A DNA stretch of 64,000 nucleotides from a virus. The DNA is taken from IMG/VR virus record IMGVR_UViG_3300034105_004893, positions 101,208 to 165,207 of that record; one strand, written 5' to 3'. The notes beneath the pieces are model-generated. The model saw nothing but the letters and a program-made list of their open reading frames with translations, did not search any database and was not told where the DNA came from. Both the position numbers and the translations under genes were made by a program. Shown in pieces: positions 44,300 to 64,000 of this stretch; the stretch's first letter is position 1, and every line of letters begins with the position of its first letter.

Positions 44300-45504
44300 A
44301 AGTCACCGTCCTTTATTGCTGCTGTGAATCCAAAACCACAATCGACACTTTTCCAAGTATTTCCATACAAAATCGTTTGAATTGGTGACGATCTAGAGGT
44401 TACTGTGTTGTCGCCTAATTGTCCATTATCATTCCATCCCCAAGCCCACAAAGTTCCATCTGCCTTTATTGCTGTGGTATGACTTCTGTTAAGAGAAACT
44501 TGTTTCCAGTTTGTTCCTCTGGTAATTGTCTGTACTGGTGATGATTTGCTTACATTTGTGTTGTCTCCAATATTACCATAAGCATTACTTCCCCAAGACC
44601 ACAATGTTCCGTCTGTCTTTATTGCTGCTGTATAAAAAACTCCAGCAAAAACACTTTTCCAATTTGTGCCAAAAGCAACTGTTTGGACTGGCGATGATTT
44701 ATGTACTGTTGTGTTGTCGCCAAGCCGACCTAGATAATTTCTCCCCCAAGTCCACAATGTTCCGTCTGTCTTTATTGCTGCTGTACATTGATAACCACAA
44801 GATACTTGCATCCAATTTGTTCCTCTGGTTACCGTTTGAACTGGTGATGATTTATTTACTATTGTGCTGTCTCCCAATGCACCATTTGTATTATATCCCC
44901 AAACCCATAAAGTACCATCCGTCTTTATTGCTGCACAATGTCCAGTTCCAGCAGATACTTGCTTCCAATTTGTGCCAAACGCAATCGTTTGAACTGGTGA
45001 TGATCTTCTTGAAACTGTATTATTTCCCAATTGACCATAACCATTATTACCCCATAACCATAAAGTTCCATCGGTTTTTATTGCTGCTGTGAGTCCGTTC
45101 CCACAAGACACATTTTTCCAGTTTGTTCCAAATGCAATTGTCTGTACTGGTGAAGATCTATTTGTGACACTTGTATTGTCTCCTAATTCACCATAACCAT
45201 TATATCCCCAAATCCACAAAGTACCATCAGTTTTTACAGCCGAAATGTGTCTATATCCACCAGATACTTGTTTCCAATTTGCACCCCAAGCAACCGTTTG
45301 TACTGGCGATGATTTGTTTACAGTTGTATTATCACCTACGCCACCATAAGTATTAAATCCCCAACTCATCAGCATGGGAGTATCGAATTGGTTGAGTAGA
45401 TTTGGGTATACGGAGATGAGGTAGTCCTTCTCGATCAAGGTCTTTCCAAGATCGACACCTTTCTCATCTATGAATCTAGTTGTGATGCTTCCTGTAACTG
45501 CCAT
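44296..45504 (-). CDS. RCC1-repeat beta-propeller fibre protein
   Basis: 402 residues. A 45-residue N-terminal piece (MAVTGSITTRFIDEKGVDLG) probably attaches it to the particle, then about seven RCC1 units follow ([29 protein letters not shown] and so on). AGAAGGATAAT precedes the ATG. It shares unit sequences closely with the other propellers. Adhesin or fibre tip is inferred. Confidence 0.87.
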   Translation of the reverse strand: MAVTGSITTRFIDEKGVDLGKTLIEKDYLISVYPNLLNQFDTPMLMSWGFNTYGGVGDNTTVNKSSPVQTVAWGANWKQVSGGYRHISAVKTDGTLWIWGYNGYGELGDNTSVTNRSSPVQTIAFGTNWKNVSCGNGLTAAIKTDGTLWLWGNNGYGQLGNNTVSRRSSPVQTIAFGTNWKQVSAGTGHCAAIKTDGTLWVWGYNTNGALGDSTIVNKSSPVQTVTRGTNWMQVSCGYQCTAAIKTDGTLWTWGRNYLGRLGDNTTVHKSSPVQTVAFGTNWKSVFAGVFYTAAIKTDGTLWSWGSNAYGNIGDNTNVSKSSPVQTITRGTNWKQVSLNRSHTTAIKADGTLWAWGWNDNGQLGDNTVTSRSSPIQTILYGNTWKSVDCGFGFTAAIKDGDF

Positions 45505-45505
45505 A

Positions 45506-46309
45506 TTATCCTTCTGGTGTAGGTGTAGTGGTAACTACTGGTTCTTCCACTACTGGTTCTTCCACTACTGGTTCTTCCACTACTGGTTCTTCCACTACTG
45601 GTTCTTCCACTACTGGTTCTTCCACTACTGGTTCTTCCACTACTGGTTCTTCCACTACTGGTGTAGGCATGATGGGATCAGGCACTACTTCTTTCATTAT
45701 TATAGTATCAACAGAAATATGATCTGCTGCGTTTTCTATTTCGTTTAATTTTGCGAATTCCCAATCGAAAGCAGCTTGAACAACCTTGTCTATTTCCGAG
45801 ATGATAATCTCCAAATCAGACTTCGTAATTTCCATCCAAGTCTGTGGGAATTTCCAGTATGCGGTAAGGTCGCCTATAGACAATATTTTTGAAGCATATA
45901 CAGCACGACTTTCCCTGTCTGTGCTTACTGTTACTTCCTGTCCTTTAAGGGTTATCTTTATGTCTTTTATTTCCCTTGATCTTCTTTCTGAAGATAGTTG
46001 TTGTATCAAATTAGCTTTTGCTATTTGTAGTATAAGAGGTTTAACTTCATAGTTTGCTATTGCAAGGTCTTCTGTTATTTCCCAGTTAGGTCCAGTCAAT
46101 TCCTCTATCTTTGGGTTGTATTCTGGTTTTATTTCCCTTACTTGGAATATCTTTGTTTCTTCGTTTATAGTCCATGGAACATTTGCTTCGTCTGGGAAAT
46201 GAACCTTGATGTCTAGCTCAAGCTCCTCTTGGAGAATTGAACTGATCATCCTTGGATTCCATTTCAATAAAGTCTGAATTATATTTCCGTTGTTTATTAT
46301 TGCGTACAT
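45506..46309 (-). CDS. DUF4376-like fibre accessory protein with PVVEE repeat tail
   Basis: 267 residues. Residues 1-95 and 100-200 resemble tail-fibre accessory proteins (ANLIQQLSSERRSREIKDIKI, then SILSIGDLTAYWKFPQTWME). The C-terminal tail carries eight PVVEE units and ends TTTPTPEG. The acidic, rigid tail may bind a partner protein. It lies 1 bp after the RCC1 gene on the same transcript. Confidence 0.7.
   Translation of the reverse strand: MYAIINNGNIIQTLLKWNPRMISSILQEELELDIKVHFPDEANVPWTINEETKIFQVREIKPEYNPKIEELTGPNWEITEDLAIANYEVKPLILQIAKANLIQQLSSERRSREIKDIKITLKGQEVTVSTDRESRAVYASKILSIGDLTAYWKFPQTWMEITKSDLEIIISEIDKVVQAAFDWEFAKLNEIENAADHISVDTIIMKEVVPDPIMPTPVVEEPVVEEPVVEEPVVEEPVVEEPVVEEPVVEEPVVEEPVVTTTPTPEG
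45534..45662. repeat. 15-bp tandem repeat, 8.5 copies
   Basis: Identical GGTTCTTCCACTACT units on the plus strand encode PVVEE on the minus strand. Perfect identity shows recent expansion, and copy number probably varies between genomes. Confidence 0.97.
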
Positions 46310-46312
46310 GTT

Positions 46313-47469
46313 TTATATATCTCCGTTCGTTACTGCTGCTGTGTAATTGTTACCACAAGCTACTTGTTTCCAGTTTGTACCATATGCTGTCGTTTGAACT
46401 GGTGATGATTTTTTTACAACTGTATTGTCGCCTAACTGACCATAACCATTAGCTCCCCAATTCCATAAAGTTCCATCTGTCTTTATCGCTGCTATTTGAC
46501 CATTAGCAGAAACTTGTTTCCAGTTTGTTCCAAATGTGATTGTCTGTACTGGTGATGATTTGCTTGTAAGTGTGTTGTCACCTAATTGTCCTTGGCTATT
46601 ACCTCCCCAAGTCCACAAAGTACCATCAGTCTTTATTGCTGCCATGCTAGGATACCCACTAGATACTTGTTTCCAGTTTGTTCCATAAGCAACTGTTTGT
46701 ACTGGCGATGATCTGTATGCTGTTGTGTTATCGCCTAAAGTGCCACTAAAATTAATACCCCAAGCCCACAAGGTTCCATCTGTTTTTATTGCTGCTGTAG
46801 TATAACCACTAGCAGAAACTTGTTTCCAGTTTGTACCACCTGCAATTGTTTGAACTGGTGAACTAATGTGTGTTATTGTGTTATTACCTAATTGACCATA
46901 AGTGTTTCTTCCCCAAACCCAAAGTGTACCATCTGTCTTTATAGCTGCTGTGTGATAACCACAAGAGACTTGTTTCCAATTATTTCCAAAAGTAACTGTT
47001 TGAACAGGCGAAGATCTTTGTATTACTGTGTTGTCGCCAAGTTGTCCATTATTGTTATATCCCCAAGTCCATAATGTGCCATCTGTCTTTATTGCTGCTA
47101 TAATAAAATTTCCACAAGCAACACTTTTCCAGTTTGTGCCTCTAGCAATTGTTTGAACGGGCGATGATCTTGAAATCCCTGTATTATCTCCAATCGACCC
47201 ATTGTCATTAACTCCCCAGCACCAAAGTGTTCCGTCTGTCTTTATCCCTGCTGTTTGTAAAAATCCACAAGCAACACTTTTCCAATTTATTCCACCAGTC
47301 ACTGTCTGAATTGGATTTGATTTATTTACAACTGTATTGTCGCCAAGCGGACCATAAGTAGTGTTTATACCCCAAGTAAACAGTGTATTCCCCACGAATT
47401 GGTCGAGAAGCCAAGCGTCAGAAACGAAAGCGGTTTTGAGGTCGCCATCAGGACCAGAAATAAAAGGCA

Positions 47470-47470
<1 letters not shown>
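46313..47470 (-). CDS. RCC1-repeat beta-propeller fibre protein
   Basis: 385 residues. Short N-terminal piece (MPFISGPDGDLKTAFVSDAW), then seven RCC1 units from about residue 28. AAAGGAGGTTGTA before the ATG is a near-perfect ribosome site, so strong translation is expected. The ATG overlaps the last base of the giant fibre gene. Likely binds cell-surface receptors or decorates the fibre. Confidence 0.87.
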
Positions 47471-54871
<7,401 letters not shown>

Positions 54872-55435
54872 TCATCTTTGAGGCGTTATGGCAAATCCAA
54901 ACATAAAAAGAGTTCTTGGTGTGTTTCCATGGCAAACATCTACACTATGATAAAGTTCAGTTACCAAATAACACATCATGTCACCTTCATTTAAGTCATA
55001 GGTTTTATCTTCGACATGAATAGATCCACCACTTTCAGCTTTACTAGACAGAATATTACACCTTAATCCAACAAGTCCTTCGCCAACACTTGGATCTTTG
55101 TGTCTATAAACATCTCCATCGTTATAAGTTACGCTAACCACAACACCATCTTTTCCATGTCCTTCTATGACTGGAGAATTTCCCACTGATGGAACCACTT
55201 TACGGATTCGATCTTGTAAGTTTTTAACTAGTTCTGGATAGTTTATATTTTGGCTCATTCTGTTAGTGAGCCTCTTTTTTGTTGTGCTGAATTCTTTCTT
55301 ATCCCAATCTCCAGTAATCCCATCTACGAATTGACCTTCAGCAACAGCTTTTGCAGTCCAATCTTTCAATGTTTGAATTTCTTCAGAGTTGATAAAGTTT
55401 CTTATAATCATTACATTTTCATCTTTTTCTATCAT
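54872..55435 (-). CDS. 2-oxoglutarate/Fe(II) oxygenase, prolyl 4-hydroxylase-like
   Basis: 187 residues from MIEKDENVMIIRNF; this start overlaps the upstream stop (ATGA) and follows AAAGG. Iron ligands H112-x-D114 (VYRHKD) and H163 (YHSVD) and the 2-oxoglutarate-binding R174 (TPRTLFMFGF) are all in place, so the enzyme should be active. Relatives hydroxylate peptidyl proline or other residues. Its location beside collagen-like fibres invites a fibre-modifying role. Confidence 0.85.
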   Translation of the reverse strand: MIEKDENVMIIRNFINSEEIQTLKDWTAKAVAEGQFVDGITGDWDKKEFSTTKKRLTNRMSQNINYPELVKNLQDRIRKVVPSVGNSPVIEGHGKDGVVVSVTYNDGDVYRHKDPSVGEGLVGLRCNILSSKAESGGSIHVEDKTYDLNEGDMMCYLVTELYHSVDVCHGNTPRTLFMFGFAITPQR

Positions 55436-55935
55436 TTTGACTGCCTTTTGTTTAAGTGTGGATAATCTATATATGGCGTTTTCTTTTTTAAGAAATCGCA
55501 TAGTTTATCGAATTTTTCATCTTCTTTTAAATCTAGAATCAAAAGATCATCTTGTCTGTTTTTGAAATACTCTGAAACTTTCGAATGATGTCTGTGATAC
55601 CCTTCAATGAATTTGTCTTTATCAAAAACAAAAGACTTCCATAGCATGAATCGAGTTTCTAATTGCCAAACAGGATCTGTGCTGGATCTATGAAGAGAAG
55701 CAGCACTTTCTATCCAAGAATCTATATCTCTGGTTGTTAGTATGAATTTAGATTCTGGATACAATAAATCTAAAAATTTGAACCTTGCAGCAACCGCTGT
55801 ATCTGTGCTTGCATCAAAACTGTCTATTTCTTTATAAGACATTGGGCAATGAATAGCTGAATAACCAAGAACTTTCAATGCTTCAGTTAAAGAAGTAGTT
55901 CCAGTTCTGGTTAGTCCTATGCCAAATACTTTCAT
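55432..55935 (-). CDS. Sulfotransferase family protein
   Basis: Start placed at MKVFGIGLTRTGTTSLTEAL (ATGA overlap with the upstream gene). 167 residues. The PAPS loop GLTRTGTTS, LDLLYPESKFILTTRDIDSWIES and a late LLILDLKEDEKFDKLCDFL match single-domain sulfotransferases. Expected to transfer sulfate to a hydroxyl group. Confidence 0.83.
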   Translation of the reverse strand: MKVFGIGLTRTGTTSLTEALKVLGYSAIHCPMSYKEIDSFDASTDTAVAARFKFLDLLYPESKFILTTRDIDSWIESAASLHRSSTDPVWQLETRFMLWKSFVFDKDKFIEGYHRHHSKVSEYFKNRQDDLLILDLKEDEKFDKLCDFLKKKTPYIDYPHLNKRQSK

Positions 55936-56459
55936 AGCTTGCTGAAAGCCTCGCAATCATATGAATATGCTTGTTTGATGAGATCTATCTGCTCTTGGCT
56001 TAAAGTTGGCATGTCTCCATCTTCAGGTAAAGTAACAGTAACATTTAATCCAAGATATGTGCAGCAATCATTTAATCCCTTATCAGAATAAGGGAAATAT
56101 TTGGCATTAACACAATCTAGAACTCCCATCTTTTTCAATGACATGAAGTGTATGTTGTCAAGATTGTTCAAGCCTTCTTCGACAGAACAAGACAATCTCA
56201 AACATGAGTTTTTAAATCTTTCAACTGGGTCTCTGACAATGACGGCAAAATCTAAGTTCGAACAGTCTGTTACGCTCAAGTCTTTGATCTCTGGAACATT
56301 TATAATAGGCTTCCATTCTGTTTCAGTATTCACGAAATCAGAACTTGCTTCTGGATAGTGTTTTTTAATCAATTCTTTTAGTATTACTTGTGATCCGCTT
56401 CTTGTAGCAAGAGCTAGACCTATGTTGTCCTTATGCCACATAACACCTTTATTTGCCAT
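55932..56459 (-). CDS. Sulfotransferase-like protein
   Basis: 175 residues. LALATRSGSQVILKELI is a P-loop-like start, and LDFAVIVRDPVERFKNSCLRL is the 3'-phosphate block (RDPxxRF). Clearly paralogous to the upstream gene at 56449. It is coupled to both neighbours by overlaps. Substrate unknown. Confidence 0.72.
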   Translation of the reverse strand: MANKGVMWHKDNIGLALATRSGSQVILKELIKKHYPEASSDFVNTETEWKPIINVPEIKDLSVTDCSNLDFAVIVRDPVERFKNSCLRLSCSVEEGLNNLDNIHFMSLKKMGVLDCVNAKYFPYSDKGLNDCCTYLGLNVTVTLPEDGDMPTLSQEQIDLIKQAYSYDCEAFSKL

Positions 56460-56982
56460 GATAGTTCTCCTTTGTTTTTAAGTACAATTCATTATCGTTA
56501 TGATATTTTTCAACGATCAGTTTAATCTGATTATCGTTTAAAGATGGTTTCTTTTTACTTTCCTCTTCATTGAGTTTAGGAACTGGAGTTTCAAGTCCGA
56601 GCCATTCTGCACATTCATCAATTTGTTCTGGGAAAAGAAAGTATTTTATTCTATCGTTTAAAAGACCCATGCTTTCCATAGTCCAAAAATGAACTTCATC
56701 TTCGACCAATCCTTCTTCTACTGTTTTGTTTCGTCTTGCACACGCACTTCTGAATCTTTCGATTGGGTTTCTTACCATGCAGCATACTTCACATTCTGGA
56801 AGACCTAGTGTTAAATCATGCCCTTGCAAGTTCATGATTGGATGCCAAAGATCTTCATTTAAAACTTCTGGTTTAAATTTAACATGGTCTTTGGGTAACA
56901 TTAAATTCATCAATGCATGACTTCCACTTCGTGTCACTAGAGCTAAAGCCTTATTGTTTATCAAAGAGCAAATGCCTCTCAT
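56449..56982 (-). CDS. Sulfotransferase-like protein, paralogue
   Basis: 177 residues. ALALVTRSGSHALMNLML and CEVCCMVRNPIERFRSACARR correspond to the two PAPS-binding blocks of its neighbour; HFWTMESMGLLNDRIKYFLFPE also aligns. Overlaps the next gene by 11 bp and the discoidin-like gene by 4 bp. Confidence 0.72.
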   Translation of the reverse strand: MRGICSLINNKALALVTRSGSHALMNLMLPKDHVKFKPEVLNEDLWHPIMNLQGHDLTLGLPECEVCCMVRNPIERFRSACARRNKTVEEGLVEDEVHFWTMESMGLLNDRIKYFLFPEQIDECAEWLGLETPVPKLNEEESKKKPSLNDNQIKLIVEKYHNDNELYLKTKENYHGK

Positions 56983-58241
56983 GTTATAGTTCCCATAAAT
57001 TGAAGACCATTTACTTGTATTGTGTAACCAGTACCACTTTTATTATTATATGTCTGACCGTTTTTAAGCTCCATTTTGTAGTATCTATAAGATGCAGGAG
57101 ATGCTATAGCATAGTTCAATATGCTATCATTGTTCGTTATTCCAGTCCTGTTGTCTATTGATGTCCAAATTGAATTGTCGCTGCTGCCGTACAGAGTCCA
57201 TGCACCAGAAGAACCAGTAATTGCTCGCATGTTGTAAGAACTGATGGTTACTGCTACTCCAAAATCAAGATAACCTGTGTCCGCTATTACTCCTGTGCCT
57301 ACTGTAAATGGACCCCAACTACTATAAAACATATAACCAGCATAGTAATCGTAAAATGGAGATAGACCAATAGTTGCATTTGTTGGTATTACAAAGCCAA
57401 CAAAATGTTTAAATCTCATTCCAAAATCCGACCAAGCCTTCGGAAAACCCGTCTTGTAGGCTGTTCCAGCGGTTTCCGTCAATATTGTGCCAGAACTATT
57501 TAAATACTTAAGGCTTGGAAATAAAGCGTAACCTCCGTGAAGCTCACAAGAAGTTTCTGGACTTTCGTAGCCCCAAAGCTGGATTTCACCAATTTGAAAA
57601 ACATTCTCATAAAATACAACTCCGCTTTTAGTGTTACGACTAGACCTTCCACCTTTTGTGATTATCAGTCTGTAAATCTTGTATGCAGATGCACCAGTTA
57701 CAGTATATTCCGAATAAGAGCAATTTTTGGCAAGCCTGTCTGTAGCATAAGGAAATCTACTTTGCGAAGATCTTGTGTCAATTGTAGTCCAATTAATTTG
57801 ATCGTTAGAACCAGATAGAGTCCAGTCTTGTGGTGTCTCGTCAGCCATATTAGTGCTAATTACACCGTAGCTAGAAGTGGTGTTTCCATATACATTTTCC
57901 CCAAACGCATTATACATTCTGTATTTCGTAATCACTACTGGAAGACCAAAGCTAAAATATGCCTTTTTATTAGAAGCTGTTTTATCAAAATTGTTTTTAT
58001 AATGTGAATCCCAAGGATTCTGATATGGCAAAACACCAGTAAAAAGATCGTTTACATAATATTGTTGCTTTGCTGTTCCATCAATAATACTGCTTGTTTC
58101 ATTATTGATGTTATATACAATATCGCTGTTCCATACAAAATTATCTCTGGTGGTAAATTTATAATATGGTCGGTATTGTACATTCACTTGCGTGTTGTCG
58201 TATGTTGTTCCACCTCCTACCAAAGCTCTTTCAGTCGGCAT
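56979..58241 (-). CDS. Fibre protein with two discoidin (F5/8C)-like domains
   Basis: 420 residues. The first galactose-binding-like unit has PVVITKYRMYNAFG, DWTLSGSNDQINWTTIDTRS and IYRLIITKGGRSS, then IGEIQLWGYE. The second is near residues 300-420 (VAVTISSYNMRAITG, WTLYGSSDNSIWTSIDNRTG, YYKMELKNGQ). These domains bind carbohydrates in many adhesins. It shares sequence with the next protein. Probably a carbohydrate-binding fibre component. Confidence 0.8.
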   Translation of the reverse strand: MPTERALVGGGTTYDNTQVNVQYRPYYKFTTRDNFVWNSDIVYNINNETSSIIDGTAKQQYYVNDLFTGVLPYQNPWDSHYKNNFDKTASNKKAYFSFGLPVVITKYRMYNAFGENVYGNTTSSYGVISTNMADETPQDWTLSGSNDQINWTTIDTRSSQSRFPYATDRLAKNCSYSEYTVTGASAYKIYRLIITKGGRSSRNTKSGVVFYENVFQIGEIQLWGYESPETSCELHGGYALFPSLKYLNSSGTILTETAGTAYKTGFPKAWSDFGMRFKHFVGFVIPTNATIGLSPFYDYYAGYMFYSSWGPFTVGTGVIADTGYLDFGVAVTISSYNMRAITGSSGAWTLYGSSDNSIWTSIDNRTGITNNDSILNYAIASPASYRYYKMELKNGQTYNNKSGTGYTIQVNGLQFMGTIT

Positions 58242-58250
58242 AATTCACCT

Positions 58251-60121
58251 TTATGTTAAATATCCTTGTAGCTGTATATCTCTTATTAGACCATAGAAGC
58301 CACCTCCAGACTTCTGGCTCGCAGTAGCCGAACTACCAAATATTGATATTCTGTAGTAAGAATATAAAGCTGGAGAAGCAATCGTAAAGGTAGCATCAGA
58401 ACCAACTGTTGCGAGTGTTCTTGTGTCTAACAATGTCCATGTTCCAAAAGTATTTGCTCCATACACTCTAAATGAATAAGTAGGAATAGCACCAAACACA
58501 TTACTACTCCAAAGTTTATATGAAGTCAATGTGATTGGGTAATCAAATCCCAGATATCCCTCTTTCGTAGATCCAGCAGTAACAAAGAAAGCATCAAGGC
58601 TATTTTTTGCAGCATTCCATGAAGCAATAGGGTAAGTAATGCTTAAAATATTTCCCATGTTAAATGCGGAACTGAATGGATCAGTATTCGTAACCACACC
58701 AGCACTTGTGTAATATTTTGCCGTAGGAAGTAAGGTATTGTATCCATGCAACGCACATGGTGTTGTTGGGCTTTCATATCCCCACAATTGCACTTCTCCT
58801 AGTTGAGTGTCGTAGCTACAGCCACTCTTGCCACAATAAAAACCTGTTCTGCCTCTTGTCGAAAGTATAAGCCTATAAGATTTATAAGCTGCTGGTGATG
58901 ATATGGAGAATTCCGAATAGCTGCTTGTCGCTGGGTCATTGGTGCTAGCATAAGGCAACATATCTTGGCTAGTTCTTGTATCGACTGTTGTCCAATTTAT
59001 TTCATCGTTGCTACCTTCTAACGACCATGCTTGTGGAGTCTGATTGCCTAAATCAGTATATTTTAGGTAAACCCCAATATTAGCCATAAAACCATTCCAC
59101 ATTCTATATTTCGTTATGACTGTTGGAATTCTAAAATCAAAAATGAATGTCGGTAGAGATTCGTTGTAATAAGTATAGCTATAAGAACTATTCAAGTTGT
59201 TCTGTAGTGGGAGGTAACCGTTTAATATACAATTGTTAAGGTTGTTGTTTACAGATGTAAAATATTGCCTGTAATCAGCATTTATGAATGTTGGATCATA
59301 AGTCACACCACCACCAACTAAAGCTCTTGGTGTCGAATTAACACTTAATATCATCGTGGTAGGTGCTGCTGTCGTTGTAGTCGTGGTAGTAGTCGTAGGT
59401 GCTGCTGTCGTTGTAGTAGTAGTTGTGGTAGTAGGTGCTGCTGTCGTTGTAGTCGTAGTCGTGGTAGTAGGTGCTGCTGTCGTTGTAGTTGTGGTAGTAG
59501 TCGTGGTAGTAGGTGCTGCTGTCGTTGTTGTAGTCGTGGTAGTAGAAACAATATATAAATAATCAAAAGTAATTCTATCTAATCCAGTAGTAACACTACC
59601 ATCTGTATAGTAATAAATTGTAATAATATCGTCAACAAGAACAGAAGATGTGCTTTCAGCAACAAAAGAGCCACTACCACCATCAATACTAACAGTTGAC
59701 CCTGATCTTGTTCGCTGAATATATCCATAATCATAACTTTCCTCACTTGATACAGTTATTTTGTAATAAAGAGTTCCAGTAGCATTTACTGTAAACCTTA
59801 AATTATGAGAAGTATCATTACCAAGTCCACCAACATATCCAACCAAACGATTTGATGTTGTTCCCAAACCACTATAAGAAAGATTTGTTGCATTGTTAGT
59901 ATCAAAGAAAGTTAGAAGTGGTGTAGGTGCTGCTGTCGTTGTAGTCGTAGTCGTGGTGGTAGGTGCTGCTGTCGTTGTAGTCGTAGTCGTGGTGGTAGGT
60001 GCTGCTGTCGTTGTAGTCGTGGTAGTAGGTGCTGCTGTTGTTGTAGTCGTGGTAGTACCAGAGCTAGTAAAGGCTTTAAGCTGTCCTTTCAAAATCATTT
60101 TCCCTAGTATTTTTAATCCCA

Positions 60122-60122
<1 letters not shown>
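58251..60122 (-). CDS. Fibre protein with Thr/Pro linkers and discoidin-like domains
   Basis: 623 residues. Residues 20-70 are AAPTTTTTT repeats, then a beta-sandwich domain (LTFFDTNNATNLSYSG to FDYLYIVS), a second Thr-rich block, then two discoidin-like units (PTVITKYRMWNGF, WSLEGSNDEINWTTVDTRT; then LWSSNVFGAIPTY, AYKSYRLILSTRGRTG). Thr-rich linkers of this kind are often O-glycosylated. The start overlaps the stop of the upstream fibre by one base (TAATG). Confidence 0.8.
59350..60056. repeat. Two blocks of AAPT-type repeats
   Basis: Plus-strand GTAGGTGCTGCTGTCGTTGTAGTCG-like units at about 59350-59550 and 59920-60056 encode the Thr-rich linkers of the minus-strand gene. Copies differ by single bases. 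Confidence 0.85.
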
Positions 60123-62962
<2,840 letters not shown>

Positions 62963-62981
62963 ATATATTTTTAAATATATT

Positions 62982-64000
<1,019 letters not shown>

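Overview
The window looks like part of a very large, AT-rich double-stranded DNA phage genome (jumbo phage) or a closely related element. The evidence is dense packing of small genes with 1-19 bp overlaps and ATGA couplings, frequent strand switching, a lone tRNA-Arg(UCU), phage-style nucleotide genes (thyX, ndk, a dnaE piece), a repeat-rich homing-type nuclease, and over 20 kb of tail-fibre-like genes, one ending in an S74-type intramolecular chaperone. No terminase, capsid, sheath or portal gene lies in the window, so the phage assignment is an inference. TAA, TAG and TGA all act as stops, so there is no sign of a recoded stop. Shine-Dalgarno sites of the AAGGAG type are common, so the host is bacterial. 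The Cys-rich first gene resembles secreted Cys-rich repeat proteins of Myxococcota and relatives, which is only a weak host hint.

Layout. 1-1908: 3' part of a Cys-rich repeat protein, closed by a strong terminator. 1961-12236 (minus): a probable operon read from prkA (Ser kinase/AAA+) through yeaH (DUF444, VWA) and spoVR to small membrane/coiled-coil proteins and an N-terminal DnaE fragment. SpoVR carries two complete inteins with LAGLIDADG motifs. The DnaE start needs a +1 frameshift beside a perfect 15-bp inverted repeat, and the fragment stops at the catalytic palm motif. 12325-18358: small phage proteins, an HldE-like ADP-heptose synthase, ThyX and an NDK-like protein. 18395-30627: glycosyltransferases (GT2/GT27-like, GT9), several methyltransferases (CmcI, FkbM, TylF and class I types), a four-domain GT9-MTase-FkbM-GT2 fusion, a sulfotransferase, a GNAT enzyme, a tRNA, and small proteins with a shared N-terminal peptide resembling the T4 capsid-targeting sequence.

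30804-41799: small hypothetical genes, a cluster of tandem hairpin repeats, two GT25-like paralogues, a block of tightly overlapped short genes (DUF6428-like, BPSL0761-like), a nuclease with fourteen 23-residue repeats, a TPR-glycosyltransferase and a methyltransferase. 41955-64000 (minus): the fibre region. It holds three stand-alone RCC1 beta-propeller proteins, a 2445-residue fibre alternating collagen-like Gly-X-Thr stretches with four more RCC1 propellers, a DUF4376-like accessory protein, two discoidin-like proteins, and two collagen-like fibres, the second running off the right edge. Two 2-oxoglutarate/Fe(II) oxygenase-like proteins and three sulfotransferase-like proteins are interleaved with them.

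Working together: the abundance of glycosyltransferases, sugar-type methyltransferases, sulfotransferases and oxygenases beside Gly-X-Thr fibres suggests a phage-encoded system that decorates its own collagen-like fibres, or else remodels host surface glycans. The PrkA-YeaH-SpoVR trio suggests manipulation of a bacterial stress/starvation programme. Both are hypotheses.
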